Positions 25,076 through 38,139 of a DNA stretch of 64,000 bases are shown here, piece after piece. Positions within the stretch are counted from its first letter, which is position 1. Each line of letters opens with the position of its first letter. The position numbers and the translations under genes are program-made. The stretch comes from Isoetes taiwanensis (Eukaryota; Streptophyta; Lycopodiopsida; Isoetales; Isoetaceae): the NCBI GenBank assembly GCA_021234155.1, contig JAJEKV010000067.1, positions 1,628,288 through 1,692,287 on the forward strand. Reading direction: 5' to 3'. A model generated the notes under the pieces. That model was not told where the DNA came from. It worked only from the letters and a program-made list of their open reading frames with translations, and did no database searches.

Positions 25076-26889
25076 AATAGATGGTAGGAATAGAATAGAA
25101 TGATGGTGCAGGATGTATACTATACGAAATAACGAATCAACGAATCAACCCATATTCATCAATCCAGACTAAGTAAAGTTCATGTAACTAAATAGCAGAA
25201 CAAGACCATTACTTAGGACCCAAAACTACCGAAGGGCTTTTATGAAAGACTTGGGGCAAAGAAAAGATATGAACATCAGATCAGAGTCCTGTGGAGAGGA
25301 TGGAAGCCGATTCAGATAAAGAAAGCAACAAGATATTTGGCACAAAGCTAGCCAGACTCAAAAAGCTTTTAGGAAATTTTGAAAGGAGGGACAGCCACAA
25401 CCAGCTTGGACTTGACGCTCTGGGAGAGAACTTAGAGGAGAATGTCTAAGATAATTACCAAAGCTTACCACCAAGAAAATTTGGAGTAACCCTTTCAAAG
25501 TTCTTTGGAGGTTCTGAAAAGTCGTAATCATTTCGAAACACAATTTTTATTCCTCAAATTAATTAATGGAACCAATGGTAAATTTTCTAAGCAGAATTCA
25601 CAACCTAGTAATGCAATTTGCAAGAAGCTTAGAGCATTTGCTTTTCTAGTGTAGCACAGTCTAACTTGAAAGCTATGTTTATATGTTAAAACATCAAACT
25701 CCTGCCACAACATATGTATATAGCACTAGGTATATGTTAAACACAGCCCATCAACAAGAATGATTTGATAGGCTTGTTTCATGATGCTAATACTTTTGTC
25801 TTATTGCCAACCTCGCAAAACTTGTAAGAATGTATATAGAATTTTCGTTTATTATAGTGACTCTAGAAAAGCATACAATCATAAATAGAGAAGAATCTTT
25901 GTTTTAGAAAATCTGGCCGCGTGTTAGTAACCTGTTTTATGTGTGAAAATAACAATATCGTGAGTTAAGCCACCAAAATTGTGTTGTAGTGGGAAAATAA
26001 TGTAAACACACACAAGAAAAACAAAGTGCATCGATACTTGAAGATGGAGTACGGTAAAGGCAAATACATGCTAAAAATTAGGTAGCATCGAAGTTCCAAA
26101 TCCAATAGGAGGAGATCTATGAAGCCCTTTATTTATATAGCAACGCAGGACCGCGAACTATATACTTTATATTATCGCCCAGCACAATGGTACTCACCAC
26201 ATTAATCTCTTCTATGATGTATACTGTGTTCAACAAGGCACTAAACAATATGAGAAAAGAGACATGTATACACGGTACAATTCTCTTGGAAATAGCGGTG
26301 GAGGCATTTCTGAGATATTTTTAAAGATCGAAAACCATTGAATGTGAAAATTAGAGTATACAATAAAGGTGATGTAATAGGCCTCTTGAATCATCACAAA
26401 CATGTCCATTGAGCTAAAAATTTGAAATTATTCAGTACCCTGTGCGCGATTCCACGAACTACAACATAGAGTCCAATGCAACATATAAGGCCAATATATT
26501 AGAAAATCTCTACAATCCCCATTAATCTTATAATTTCAATTCCACCTTAAGAAATTTCAATTTCCCACAACTCACCTGGCCGCGACTAAGAAACATCATA
26601 TAGGTTTTTGTAGACTGGCATTGCATATATATCTTTGTATGTATGGGGATGGCATCCATACTTTGGTATTTCCCTAGGATGGTAGAAATCTTTCATATCG
26701 AACCCTTGAGATCTAAGCCACAACTAGTTGAATTGGCAAGTGGAGCTATTTGAATTATCCAAGAGCGCTGCCTCAAATTGCATATACAATTGCCAAGAGC
26801 ACCCGTAATTTTGGGATCTGAGATCAGAAATATTGTGAGATATGGCCTCATTATTGGTAAATAATTCTTGGCCACTGCTAAGGCCGATA
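25076..26889. repeat. Direct duplication, left copy (ends at the assembly gap)
   Basis: Matches 26900-28795 along its whole length. The last 261 bp (26629-26889) are identical to 28535-28795, and the rest carries many small indels and substitutions. It ends abruptly at the N run. No gene is seen; a 60-codon frame at 26693-26875 recurs unchanged at 28599-28781 only because of the duplication. Confidence 0.9.
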
Positions 26890-26899
26890 NNNNNNNNNN
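26890..26899. other. Assembly gap of 10 N
   Basis: Exactly ten N residues lie between the two copies of a 1.8-kb direct repeat, so it is an arbitrary scaffold gap, not a measured distance. Confidence 0.98.
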
Positions 26900-28795
26900 A
26901 GAATAGATGGTAGGATAGATACGAGGATTGAAGAATTGAATTGAACTGAATTCAACTAATATTTATCATCCACCGAGACTAAGAAGTCTATGGGACCCAA
27001 TAGAAGAAAGAGCACAACAAGACCATTATCCTCTAGGATTCAAAAACCCCCATTCTGAAGGGCTTTTGCGGAAAGACCTTAGCAGTGAAAGAGGAGAAAT
27101 TACTGTACTGAGTCTGTGAGATTATAGTTGATTCAGATAAAGAAAGCAACATGATAGATGGCACAAAGTTGAAGCTAGCAGAGACTCAAAAAGCTTTAGA
27201 ATGGAAAGGAGGGACAGAAAGGCCACAACCAGCTTGGACTTGACGTCGGAGAGAACTTAGAGGAGAATGTTCACATAATTGATTTAAAGCTTACCACCAA
27301 GAAAAATTGGGAGGCAACTTTTTCAAAGCCCTTGGAGGTTCGAAAAGCTCGTGAATTGGCCTTGAAACACAATTTTTTTTTATCTTCAAATGAATTTAAT
27401 GGAATCCATTGCAAATTTTCTAAGCAGAATTCACAACCTAGTAATGCAATTTGCAAGAAGCTTAGAGCATTTGCTTTTCTAGTGTAGGCATAGCCTAAAT
27501 CGAAAAAAGCATATGTTTGATATGTTAAAATATCAAAACTCCTGCTTTACAACATGCGAGATGGGGAGATATATAATGTAGGTATATGCTAAACATAGTC
27601 TATCATCAAGAATGATTTGATAGGCTTGTTTCATGATGTTGACATTTTTGTCCTTTATTGGCACAATCCCTTGCAAAACTTGTAAGAAATTGTATAATAT
27701 GGTAGCCTTTTTCATGTTTACGCTAGTTTATAGTGACTCTAGAAAAGCATAATCATAATGAGAAGAATCTGCCTTTTGTTTTGTAGGTAACCTAGCTATG
27801 TGTTAGGTAACCTAGCTATGTGTAGAAAATGTCTATTTGATTGTGAGTTGTTTACCAAAATTGTGTTGCAAGTGGAAAATAATGTAAACATTACTACAAG
27901 AAAAAATGAAGAAGTGTGATCGATAATGAAGATGATAGTATACTATGGAAGCAAGTAAATATGCAAAGACAAGCATAAAAAATCTAGGTAGCATCGAACC
28001 AAATCCAATAGGGAGGAGATCTATGAAGCCCTTATTTATATAGCACGTAGACTATGGAACCATATACTTTTATATTACTTGCCTAGTGATTAACGACTAC
28101 CCATTAATCTCTTCATTAGATGGTATACTTGTGTTCAATGAAGGCACGAACACAGAGAGAAAAGACATGTATATTAACATGGCAATACCTCTTGAACAAT
28201 GGAGGCATTTTTTGAGATATTTTTAAAGATCGAAAACCATTGGAATGTGAAAATTAGAGTATACACAAAGGTGACAGAATAGCTCCTTGGGAATCGATCA
28301 CAAACATGTCCATTGAGCTAAAAATTTGAAATCATATTCAAGGTCTTTGTATGGCATTCCACGAATCCGCCAACATAGAGTCCAATGCAACATATAAGGC
28401 CAATATAATAGAAAATCTCTACATCTCATTAATCTTATAATTTCAATCTCCATCCTCCAAGAAATTTCACTTCGTCATTAACTTCAATTCGTCATGACTA
28501 AGAACATCATAGGTTTTTGTAGATCACATTAGACATATCTTTGTATGTATGGGGATGGCATCCATACTTTGGTATTTCCCTAGGATGGTAGAAATCTTTC
28601 ATATCGAACCCTTGAGATCTAAGCCACAACTAGTTGAATTGGCAAGTGGAGCTATTTGAATTATCCAAGAGCGCTGCCTCAAATTGCATATACAATTGCC
28701 AAGAGCACCCGTAATTTTGGGATCTGAGATCAGAAATATTGTGAGATATGGCCTCATTATTGGTAAATAATTCTTGGCCACTGCTAAGGCCGATA
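26900..28795. repeat. Direct duplication, right copy (starts at the assembly gap)
   Basis: Begins GAATAGATGGTAGGA right after the gap, as the left copy does near 25076, and ends CTAAGGCCGATA, where the left copy is cut by the gap. It contains a private 20-bp tandem duplication TAGGTAACCTAGCTATGTGT near 27785-27823. Most likely the same locus as the left copy. Confidence 0.9.
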
Positions 28796-28839
28796 TTGGT
28801 TATGTGCAACCGCAACTTACATACACTGTATCAAATGGT

Positions 28840-29895
28840 ACGCGCGTCACCTTTCAGGGGAGTGGAGTGTGAGATAGCACTTGCACTTGGTACAAAGCCG
28901 ATCAGTAAGGCTCCATATTGTAGGAGTACAACTCAATTGGTAGAACTTAAGAAGCGATTCAAGGACCTTCTTAGGTTGGGATTTATTCGGTCGAGTGTCT
29001 TTTTGGGACACCTATTTTGTTTTCCAAGACAAAGGATGGTACCTTAAGAATGTGCATTGACTATTGTCAATTGCACAAGCATACCATGAAGAATAGCTAT
29101 GCTTTACCAAGGGCATATGATTTAATCAACCAGCTACAAGGAGCTAAATATTTTTCCAAGATTGAACTCTAGTCAGGTTATTACCTGATAAGGGGATAAA
29201 GGAGGAAGATGTCCATAAGTCAGCCTTTAGGACGAGATATAGCCATTATGAGTTCATTGTTATGCCCTTTCAATTGACCAACGCTCTCGCCACATTCATG
29301 AGGCTCATGAATGATGTCTTCGGCGAATCCCTTGATGAGTTTGTCATCACCGTTTTTTGATGACATGCATATTGATAGCAAGTCATTAGAGGAGCATGAA
29401 CGCCATCTTTGAATGTCTCTGCAAAGATTACGACGCCATAAGCGTTTTGCTAATTTTTCCAAGTGCACAATTGCGACTATGAAGGTGGAGTGCTTAGGCC
29501 ATATTGTCTCAGCAAATGGCACATCCGCGGGCCCAACAAAAATTGATGCAGTTAAGGAGTGGGTCACACCTAGAAATGTTTCGGTGCCCCTCTCACCGAC
29601 CTTACAAAGCATAAGAAGGTAAATGATTGGGCCACCCTTGAGGATTTGGCGGCATTACCTTGAGCAAGTTCTTCTGGATGATCTTGAATTCAAAAAGTGT
29701 GGCAAAGCTTGTCCAACAAAGCCAAAACTGATACAGAAGGAGATACCTTCAGACATTACAAGAAGGATGGTAACCTTCTCTATTATAAGAATAAATTATG
29801 TGTACCATATACCTCAGGTGTATGGAAGCTTATTCTCCATGATACACATAATAGTTCAATAGCAGGATATACAGGACTATTGAACTATTAAAACA
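28840..29895 (+). pseudogene. Ty3/gypsy retrotransposon pol fragment (RT to integrase), decayed
   Basis: Pieces of a reverse transcriptase appear in order across several frames. These are ALGTKPISKAPYC near 28880, a finger segment with [11 protein letters not shown] (29053 on), [10 protein letters not shown] (29150) followed by a stop, then [12 protein letters not shown] and [12 protein letters not shown] (29220-29300). The catalytic Asp pair at 29359-29364 is preceded by an extra T that shifts the frame. CLGHIVSANG and a downstream integrase HHCC-like stretch (LILHDTHNSSIAGYTG, up to 29890) follow. The order RT then integrase is that of Ty3/gypsy. At least three frameshifts and stops show it is dead, or partly mis-sequenced. 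No LTRs were found. Part of the left flank is the duplicated sequence at the gap. Confidence 0.85.
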
Positions 29896-30560
29896 AAGGC
29901 CAAGCAATTACGTATTCCAAGAGAACTCAAATTTTTGGAAGTTCCCAATGCCAAGTGTATATGTCTGATTTGAACTTAAATCAGATGCATTTGCATCGTT
30001 AAAGCGCGTGAACATGTTATACGTCTTTTTACTCGCGTATCTGCAACCCAACGCAGCAGCATGTAGTTAATTATCCGAATGCCAAGAATTCATCATAGAT
30101 GCTTCATTTTTTACCATTGCAGCCGCATTCAAGCACAATTGTGGCTACGACTTGCGTATACAATGCCCATTAAATGCAATTATACTGAAATATTTATGGT
30201 CATGTGCTTGTTATTTTAGCAGCTGCACCAATTTCTATATAAGATTCGCTATCACGATGCTTTATTTGTGCTCATCTAAAGGTGAGTACCGGCTTGGCAG
30301 CCCCCCCTTTTTTCCTTTACAACTGTAGAGTCCTAGTTAGATGTCCATTCCGCTGTGATTTACCCCAGTATGCCATAGAGCATGGGTCACTTAGAGTCAG
30401 TAACATCAAGTTTTGCGGTACGTTGTCTTGCATTACCATGAGTTGCTTCGGTAAAGTTCTATGGTGCATGGACGTGATATGATACTATGAGAGCACTTTC
30501 CCTCCTATGCTCTCGTTCCAATGGCACTATGTATGAATATCCAGTATTAAATATAGAGGT
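29896..30560. other. Intergenic DNA, no gene recognised
   Basis: Could be the remainder of the gypsy relic to its left, but no integrase core motif was found. A 66-codon frame at 30282-30482 has no domain. Confidence 0.45.
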
Positions 30561-30565
30561 TGGGG

Positions 30566-32210
30566 TTTTTTTTTTTTTTTTGAAGGACTTGAGCCTTTAT
30601 TATCCAGAGAAAGTTACAGAGTATAATGGGGACTAATAACTCGATTAGGAGAGAATGTCCACGAGGCGCCATGAAAACCACCCACTCAAGATACAACATC
30701 TAAACCAATATGAAGAGCAGCAAAAGCGCGCCAGAAATGCAGTATATGAATCACGAAGATAGTGCTCCCAAATCGTCTTCACCTCATTAGCAATTGGTGG
30801 CAGGCACACAGATGCTTTGACAATTAGTTGTTGGGCATCAAGAAGGACACATTGCATCTGAACAAGCAAGACCTTTGAATATGAGAAGATTCCTTCTTTT
30901 CCAAATAGACCGAGATGATCCATCACGGAAGCCAAATGAAAAGGCCCTTTTGCCAAATTATCCCAACTTCTTGGATAAGCTGCTAATAACACACAACTTT
31001 GGATGTTCAAATTGCAATGAAAGAGGCGCTGACCACAATAGCTTATGTCACGACATGTCTACATCTGAAGAAGCAATGCTCAATTGTCACCAAGTCCCTC
31101 TGTGCACATAAGGGGACAAAAGTCACGGGGACACCTGGGGCCGAAATACGTACCCGAGAATAATTAGCAGTATGGAACAGCGATGGTGACTTGCCACCAT
31201 AAAAGCGGATACTTTGGGATGGAGTAGTTTATCCCATACCCACTTCCCTGCTTGCTTTACAGATCCACGGGAATGACCAAAGGCCACTTGGGCCGAAGGG
31301 AGGCCAAGGCGTCGTATCAAAGCAAGACCTTGTATGGAATTCACCAACTTCTGCTTTGACATGCTCATGAACTACCCGGTGAGGGTCATCCACTTATTAA
31401 CTCTTGGGGAAGAATTAGAAGACACCTTCGCTTAAAATAGCTCGATCCCACCTTAAAGGAACTTAGCTCTAAACTCCTCCCATGTCGACCAAATGCCTTT
31501 TGATTATTATACCAATCGGATATCACATGCACACTGCTTTGCTCTCCATCGTGGCTAGCGTCGATACCGTTGGGCTGACTTAACCCGGGGAGGACCACCA
31601 TCAATGGAATCCTACCAACAACTTGCAGTCATGTGCTAGTGTGCGCCAAGATATGAGTGAAAATGAAGCCGAGGGTGTACGGTCTCCCATGCAACTAGCA
31701 ATCCTCTAAGAAATGGGGATGCATTAGGGTATAGATGGAGTGGGTAAGCAGAGCCAGAGGAAAAGAAGTGGCCCTGAAATGAGACCAAAGAAATGCACAC
31801 ATTTCTGAAGCCCGATAAACAAAGGCCGGGGAACAGGGACTCATCCACATTATTCAAAATTCTCCAAATGAACTTAGAAATCATTACCTTGCTCTGCAAA
31901 AGAAAATTAATCATTCAAGGCCACCAAAATGCTTTGGCAACATGCACTTTTCCAAGCCCGACTTTGGCAATGACACCCTCTGTTCCCCGGATGAAGTTCA
32001 CGACAGCCACGGCGAGAAGTTGTATCTTTGGTATTAAGGCCAACATGAGCGAAACCATATATGCACATGAGTCTTTGCTTAAAAGCCCTGACTTAGCCAC
32101 AACAATTAGATCACGCCATGGAAGCCCATTTGTGGACCACCAAAAGATTCTTTTCCAAGCCCTTAATCCAGCGCCTCCCATGCATCTCTGATGAGATATG
32201 AACACCTCTA
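30566..32210 (-). pseudogene. LINE fragment (3' part of ORF2, poly(A) end), decayed
   Basis: On the minus strand the element ends at 16 A residues (T at 30566-30581), preceded by GGATAATAAAGGCTCAAGTC. Coding remnants fit the C-terminal part of a plant LINE reverse transcriptase: GGAGLRAWKRIFWWSTNG (about 32130-32180), SKFIWRILNN (about 31850-31880), and a zinc-binding region (zf-RVT) with KVSAFM (31210) and DLVTIEHCFFRCRH (about 31050-31095). The frames are broken repeatedly. No endonuclease or YADD motif is present, so it is 5'-truncated. zf-RVT and poly(A) identify the class; the exact family is unknown. Confidence 0.7.
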
Positions 32211-34792
32211 CAGGGGGATCTGAAGTTTGGTTGCTTTACCATGGGGAAGGATCTTCCATGGAAAGGTTGGGGTATATAGTGGCAAGCATTCAAACAATAC
32301 ATTTACAAGGAAGGATCCTTCTGGAACAGCAGTAGTGTCCATAACTGTGACGTTCCAGGTATTTATATAGTATACGTATGCATACCATGACACGTCACCA
32401 GTATTTAATTAAACTCTTGGGGGTCAATAGGGGATAAATTAGATTCACTTCAAATGGATTTTATTAGCTATGCTAATAAAATTAGGGGCTAATTAACCTA
32501 ATTATGCTAATTAAGGTATAATTAGTTAAATGTCACCAATAAGGAGTGCACGGCTAACTTTCAGGAATTGGCCAAGTGGGATTCTGCTAATTCCATTGGA
32601 AGCCAGGTTCCTACCCCATTTTACGCCCCAAATTGAGGTGGGAAGAGGAGGAGGCGACTACGGTTTTGCCAATTCTTGCCCAGCGTTGAAGTATGGAGAC
32701 CTCTGAGTGATAATGGCTCAGCCCGAGGCTGGTTAGTCCTATATAGCTCTAATACTGCTAACACTTCTTTAAATAAATGGGATGGTTAAATTCTCTTTCT
32801 TATGTTTGTTTTGGATGACGATGGATGCTTAGATGAGGTGTTTTATATTCTTTCTTCTGCTCCCTCAGGTGTATTGAAGGGTTATGGGAAGGGAGTAGAG
32901 AGCTAAAGGCCATCTAGAAAAGAGATGTTCTAGATAGAACCAAGCCAACTTGGTGAGGATGCTATGATGTGGTTCAACAACAAACAATGGACACAACTAG
33001 GGAATGGGAGGTGGAGGCTGGCGTGGCTATTGGAGCTCCTCACGGTGTGCTACAGGCTATAGTTGGTCCTTTGTAATGTGGGCGGGTATGGGTCCTAACA
33101 CCTCTGGGTTGTTGGATATAGGCCCGGGTTATGGACGTCCTCGACTTTGTGTAGATTTAGGGGGTAGAGGTGGGATGCGGATCACGGGGTGCTCTGAGGC
33201 CTGGGCCGGGTATCCTCTAAGCACCCAGGGGAGGCAGATTGTGATCGAGAGGGGAAGCTTCTCTGACTGCCTCTCATCCCGGGCCAGGGAGATGTAGCTT
33301 GGGAGTAGTTCCAAGAGGCGATTCCTTGAGATTGCATCTCAGGAGGGCTACAAGCATGTCATAGCATGATTCAACCTACTTGCAAAGGGTAAATTGCGGT
33401 GGGATGGAGTGGACTACTCTAGCCATTGTCTTATGCGGTAGCGCCATATTATACCTCTATGCATTTGTTATCTTGAGGGAGATTAAGTGCAATGCGGTTA
33501 GTGCCCAGGTCTGAGCCTCTCGCTAAGCCTTGTTATGATGTATTGCTCTGTTATTGATGGTTGTACTTTCTTTCAGCATTGATGATGGATGGGCCACCCC
33601 CTTCATGGTGGTACACTATTTTAGCATGATTGTTGTATGCTATGTATGTATGCTTCCACATTTTGTATAGGATTTCCCATAGAGGGCGTGGGACGAATAA
33701 CACCTCAGTATTTCCTCTCAGGACACCAGCCATCCCAGTAGTCCAGAGTATGTGAGGGCCTTATCATGGTGATGTAGTCACCATGGGAGAAATCGCGTGT
33801 AATATTTATCACGGTGATAGGGCGTGAAGTATAGATGCAGGGCGTCCGGTGAGGTATCGAGGAGCATGATTTTGGTAGACCAAATCATTGCGGCCATGGA
33901 GTCTAACTTTCGTTAGTTGGCCGGTACTTTGTTTTAGGCTAAAAGTATTCCAACTCTTGTAGTTAGCATGTGGTTTGGCCTGAATTGGGGAGGAGCCAGC
34001 TTAGTTGAGTAGAGGAGAGTGCTCTATAGTAGGAAATTAGATTACGATGGTGAAGAGCGAGGAGGTTAGAGTGTTTTGCAAGCGTGTAACTTCCTCGGAT
34101 ATGGCGCTTCCGGATGGGCGAGATTTTTCACTCCAATATGTCCGAGGCGAGGGTCCAACTACTCTAGGAAGGACATATTCACAGGCATCAAACTAGCGCC
34201 TATAAGGAGGGTCAAAACCCTACTCGGTATGCTCTAATCGGGCGTCTCGAGAATTCTAAGCGGAACGCGATATAATCCACCCGGTAGGCGGCCAGGAAGT
34301 ATAAAAAGCGATGTAAGCAATTTAAAAAAAAAAAGTTTCAACTAGCAAGAGGCACACGAAGGCTTTTGTAGTGCAAGACTCATTAGATTTTTTATTTAGG
34401 CTAACTTATCATCAAACAGCTTGTGATAAGATTATGGTTGTAAAAAATTGTATTTTGATAAACAAATTACATGTTGTTTAATATATTAAATTTTCTATTT
34501 AAACTAGGAAAGAGACCAGTATTTCTTGGACTTCTTGGGTGTTGGCAGGTTGAGGGTTATTTGTAGCCATGTTGGGTGGCTTGGTGCTTTTTGAATTAAA
34601 TTTTTTTCTATTTGATGGGCTTCTGTTTGAGGTTGTGTGGTATGGAGGATGTCAGTAATAGAGTAGTCATATAGAGCCACCATCCTCGAGGTTACAGAAA
34701 GATAAAGAAATGGCTGAGAAAAGGAAGAATCTCTTAGGTTTCCATAAACACATGGTTTCCCTACTTATAGTACCATTTTGAAGTTTTGAAAG
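32211..34792. other. Unassigned DNA; one dispersed repeat
   Basis: 32357-32560 is a repeat listed separately. An open frame of 97 codons (33004-33297, plus) is glycine-rich and GC-rich but has no known domain. From 33300 to 34320 many GC-containing short blocks appear without a frame. 34321-34500 is very AT-rich. Confidence 0.4.
32357..32560 (+). repeat. Dispersed repeat, copy 1 (second copy at 39828-40030)
   Basis: Shares GTATTTAT, GTATGCATACCAT, ATTTAATTAAACTCTT, TTCAAATGGATTTT and AATAAAATTAG in the same order with 39828-40030. The palindrome GTATGCATAC sits near the left end of both. It may be part of an LTR or MITE family. Noncoding. Confidence 0.75.
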
Positions 34793-35167
34793 CTATCCAA
34801 GCACCATTTGAAATCTTGAAAATGCATCAAATTTTTGGAGGGAAGAGCTGGCTTTCTTAAGCATCTTAGGCTTATTATCTTAAGCATCTATACCAAGTTC
34901 AACCATTCCACGTTGTCCTTCCAAATTGATCGACAACTTGGTGACAAAATCTTTCCATGTCTCCGAGGATTCATCAAAGCGGGGCCATTTACTTAGCTTA
35001 GAGATGGAAGGCGCATGGCATTTCATTATCACATGTATCTAGGAGTGCAGAGATTTACCAAACAATACAAAAGCGGGATCTTGGCTTAAAGCAGACATCA
35101 TAGCAAGTCTTTGGGAATGATTCTGCTTGGCAACACCTACTAGTTTCTTTGCAAATGACTCTGCCAT
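34793..35167 (-). pseudogene. Gag-like retroelement relic, two in-frame stops
   Basis: A single minus-strand frame of 125 codons runs from ATG at 35167 to TAG at 34793. It is interrupted only by TAG at 35039-35041 and by a TAA near 34880. The reading includes MAESFAKKLVGVAKQNHSQR at the start and KWPRFDESSETWKDFVTKL in the middle, a Trp/Phe-spaced pattern like the N-terminal part of LTR-retrotransposon gag. No zinc knuckle or pol follows. The gag assignment is weak, but preservation of one frame over 375 nt suggests real coding ancestry. Confidence 0.45.
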
Positions 35168-36129
35168 GATGTCCTCCTTGGGTTTTATTCACATGCTTGA
35201 TGTTGCAAAAGTTCCCCTCTAAAGAAGTTCCTACGCTTCCGGCTCTTTAGTGAAATTGGAGCACTGCACTTCTATCTTACAGGTTTCTGCCTTCAGTGTT
35301 TTACTGTAACATGCGAAAGAGTTAGGCAGTAGGAATCAAATAATGACGTGTTTATCAAATAATGAGAAGTTCAGAATAAAAACCTGTAGTTATTCTTAAT
35401 AGTGGAACATACTGCGCTTAGCATCGATGTGTAGGCCAAGTTCAAAACAAAGCAATTTAACATAGAATAGTAAAGTTAACATTGCTAGAGGGCCTATGTA
35501 AAGAAGGGGTCTGACATCCATCCAAGCTTTGAAGGCTTAAGACTCTTCTTCAAGTTTAAGCGGCCGCCAAGCTGATGCTTGAAATCCAGTGCAGTTATGA
35601 AAACAGTTGATTCCTAATAAGCTTGCATTTTCTTGCTTGTTATAAGCCTACAAATGTTAGTACGAAGGCGATGCAATCTTCAATTGCATTACATAGTAAA
35701 CTTAGGTACACAGGGCCAAGACAGTCTGCTTTAGCGAGCTATCCAAGCACCATGCAAGATTCATCTAAAATTACATGGCGACATCATTTTCACCTCAGCG
35801 GGCATTAGTCATCCTCATATACAATAAGCTAATGAGCATGCAGCCACAACCCCTTGATAGGGCTTATCACTCAAAACAAGCTAATGTCTATGGGATCACA
35901 AAAATGGAAGTGTTGCATGCCAAGAACAGCGATATATATATATATATATATATGCCCATAGGCTCTATCTAAGGTTTATTACTTCTTGAACCAATAGCTA
36001 GCATGTTTAAAACATTAAAAGTATTAGCATGCACCTAGCATGCGCCACTAAAAATAAAAAATCCTGCAGAAGGCATAAGGCACAAGAATAACCCAAAATC
36101 TGCTTCCGTGGTTATATCCACTAAACGCG
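35168..36129. other. Intergenic DNA with an AT microsatellite
   Basis: An (AT)11 run lies at 35932-35953. Short frames at 35623-35972 have no domain. Confidence 0.5.
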
Positions 36130-37483
36130 GTATGATGCATGCAAAGAGACAGTATTATTTACATCTGATATACGAGACTAGGTTACCAATTACCATTGTA
36201 GGATAGATAAATCTAGGATGCATACATTCGTTTCAACATGCATGTGTAATTCATACCTGTTATGCAAAGGGATCATGGACATACAACTGTTTCTTCATTC
36301 TAAAAGCTAAATTAAATTTTCAGACTTGCCCTAGTTTGATAGAAAAAGGTAGCCACATCTATAAGGCTTCATGCAAGGAGCAGCCAAAATAATATAGCAA
36401 ATGTCCCACCTCTATAAATACAGCAATTCTAATTAATCACAAATGTAGAAGTGGTCCAGCATAGCTTCTTTCACAATTTATTACATTGGCCAATTTGTAA
36501 ATCTTGTTAGTAGCAATTGGTGGCAAGACTGAATTAGTAAAATATAAACTAGAAGCAGAAATATAACTTTTCTTGCCTTTTTCCTCCTTTTTGAATTTTT
36601 AAAAAGGCCCACACCTGGAAGCCATGTTATCATTTTCAACTCTAATGTAAAGGCATCTAAGCGATATAAAAAACACAGAGGAACTCAAGTTTCTATGAAC
36701 CTGTGCAAATGTGGACCCGAATACAACTAAAATGTCCAGTTACAAGCACTCTTCCTCTTGAGAGATAAAAATGCAAGCAAGGGGGCACAATGCCTGTAAA
36801 GCTAAGCAGTATGATGCATGCAAAAGAGACAGTATTATTTACATCTCACAGTAATACCCGCGAGACTAGGTTACCAATTACCATTGTAGGATAAGGTAAT
36901 CTAGGATGCATACGATCGTTTCAGCATGCATGTGTAATTCATACCTGTTTTGCAAAGGGATCATGGACATACAACTGTTTCTTCATTCTAGCTAAATTAA
37001 ATTTTCAGACTTGCCCCCTAGTTTGAGAGAAAGGTAGCCACATCTAGCAAGGCTTCATGCAAGGAGCAGCCAAAATAATATAGCAAATGTCACCTCTATA
37101 AATACAGCTTAATTCAATTAATCACAAATGTAGAAGTGGTCAGCATAGCTGCTACAATTTATTACATTGGCCAATTTGTAAAATCTTGTTAGTAGCAATT
37201 GGTGGCAAGACTGAATTAGTAAGAGAAATATAAACTAAGAAGCAGAAATATAACTTTTCTTGCCTTTTTCCTCCTTTTGAATTTTAAAAATTTACACCTG
37301 GAAGCCATGACTATCATTTTCAACTCTCCATGTAAGGCATCTAAGCGTATAAAAAACACAGGAACTCAGGTTTCCTTATGAACCTGTGCAAAATGTGGAC
37401 CGGAATACAATAAAATGCTCCGAGTTACAAGCACTCTTCCTCTTGAGAGATAAAATGTCTACAAACAAAAGAGGGGCACAATG
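36130..37483. repeat. Tandem duplication, ~0.67-kb unit in two copies
   Basis: Copy 1 (36130-36793) and copy 2 (36810-37483) both run from GTATGATGCATGC to GGGGCACAATGC, separated by 16 bp. They differ by clustered small indels. No frame is kept between the copies. It is either a true recent duplication or an unmerged assembly overlap like the one at 25-28.8 kb, here without N. Confidence 0.85.
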
Positions 37484-38139
37484 CAAGAATCTAAATCACA
37501 ATGCTTTACGTATATGGTCTGCCCTAGCATTTTTGGTATTGAATCTATGGAAACTTCCATATCTCCACCAAGCATAGTTTAGACACCAAGTATTAGCCAT
37601 CAGTTGTAGCAACCTAAATGCCAAAGCAAGTAGATAAAATTCAGTCTTACTGGCCTAAACTAATTGAAACCAAACATACCTTATGCCATGTAATCTTGGC
37701 TTTTTTGCTTTCCAGTATGTCTTCTTAAACATTCTGCAACAGATCGATGCCATGAAATGTCTACGGAAAAAATATTAAAGCTGGTTAGCTACAAAGAATA
37801 GATTTGCTTCGATACAAAACTAAGAAAATGAAACTGGATATGTAATAAAATAAGCACAGCTGAAGTCTGTAATCAAGCATGAGATAAAGCATTACCTGAA
37901 CTTCAAATTCGTCATAACTAGAAGACAGGTCTGCTGAGCTTCAAAGGTATGAACCAGTAGCTAAAATGAGATTAAAATAGATGCTGGAAAGGCCTTTGTT
38001 ACGCTTCAAAAATCATAGACATAGACATTTACTAAAGTGTAATGCTTTGAATTCATTTGCATTCAGAAAATCGAGGGGAGCAGAATGTATAAGATATGTG
38101 GATCTATTGCAGATGCAATACAATGAAGTCTTCCTTAAT
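37484..38139. other. Intergenic DNA, no gene recognised
   Basis: AT-rich; one frame from 37981 runs into the GC-rich island that follows. Confidence 0.45.
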
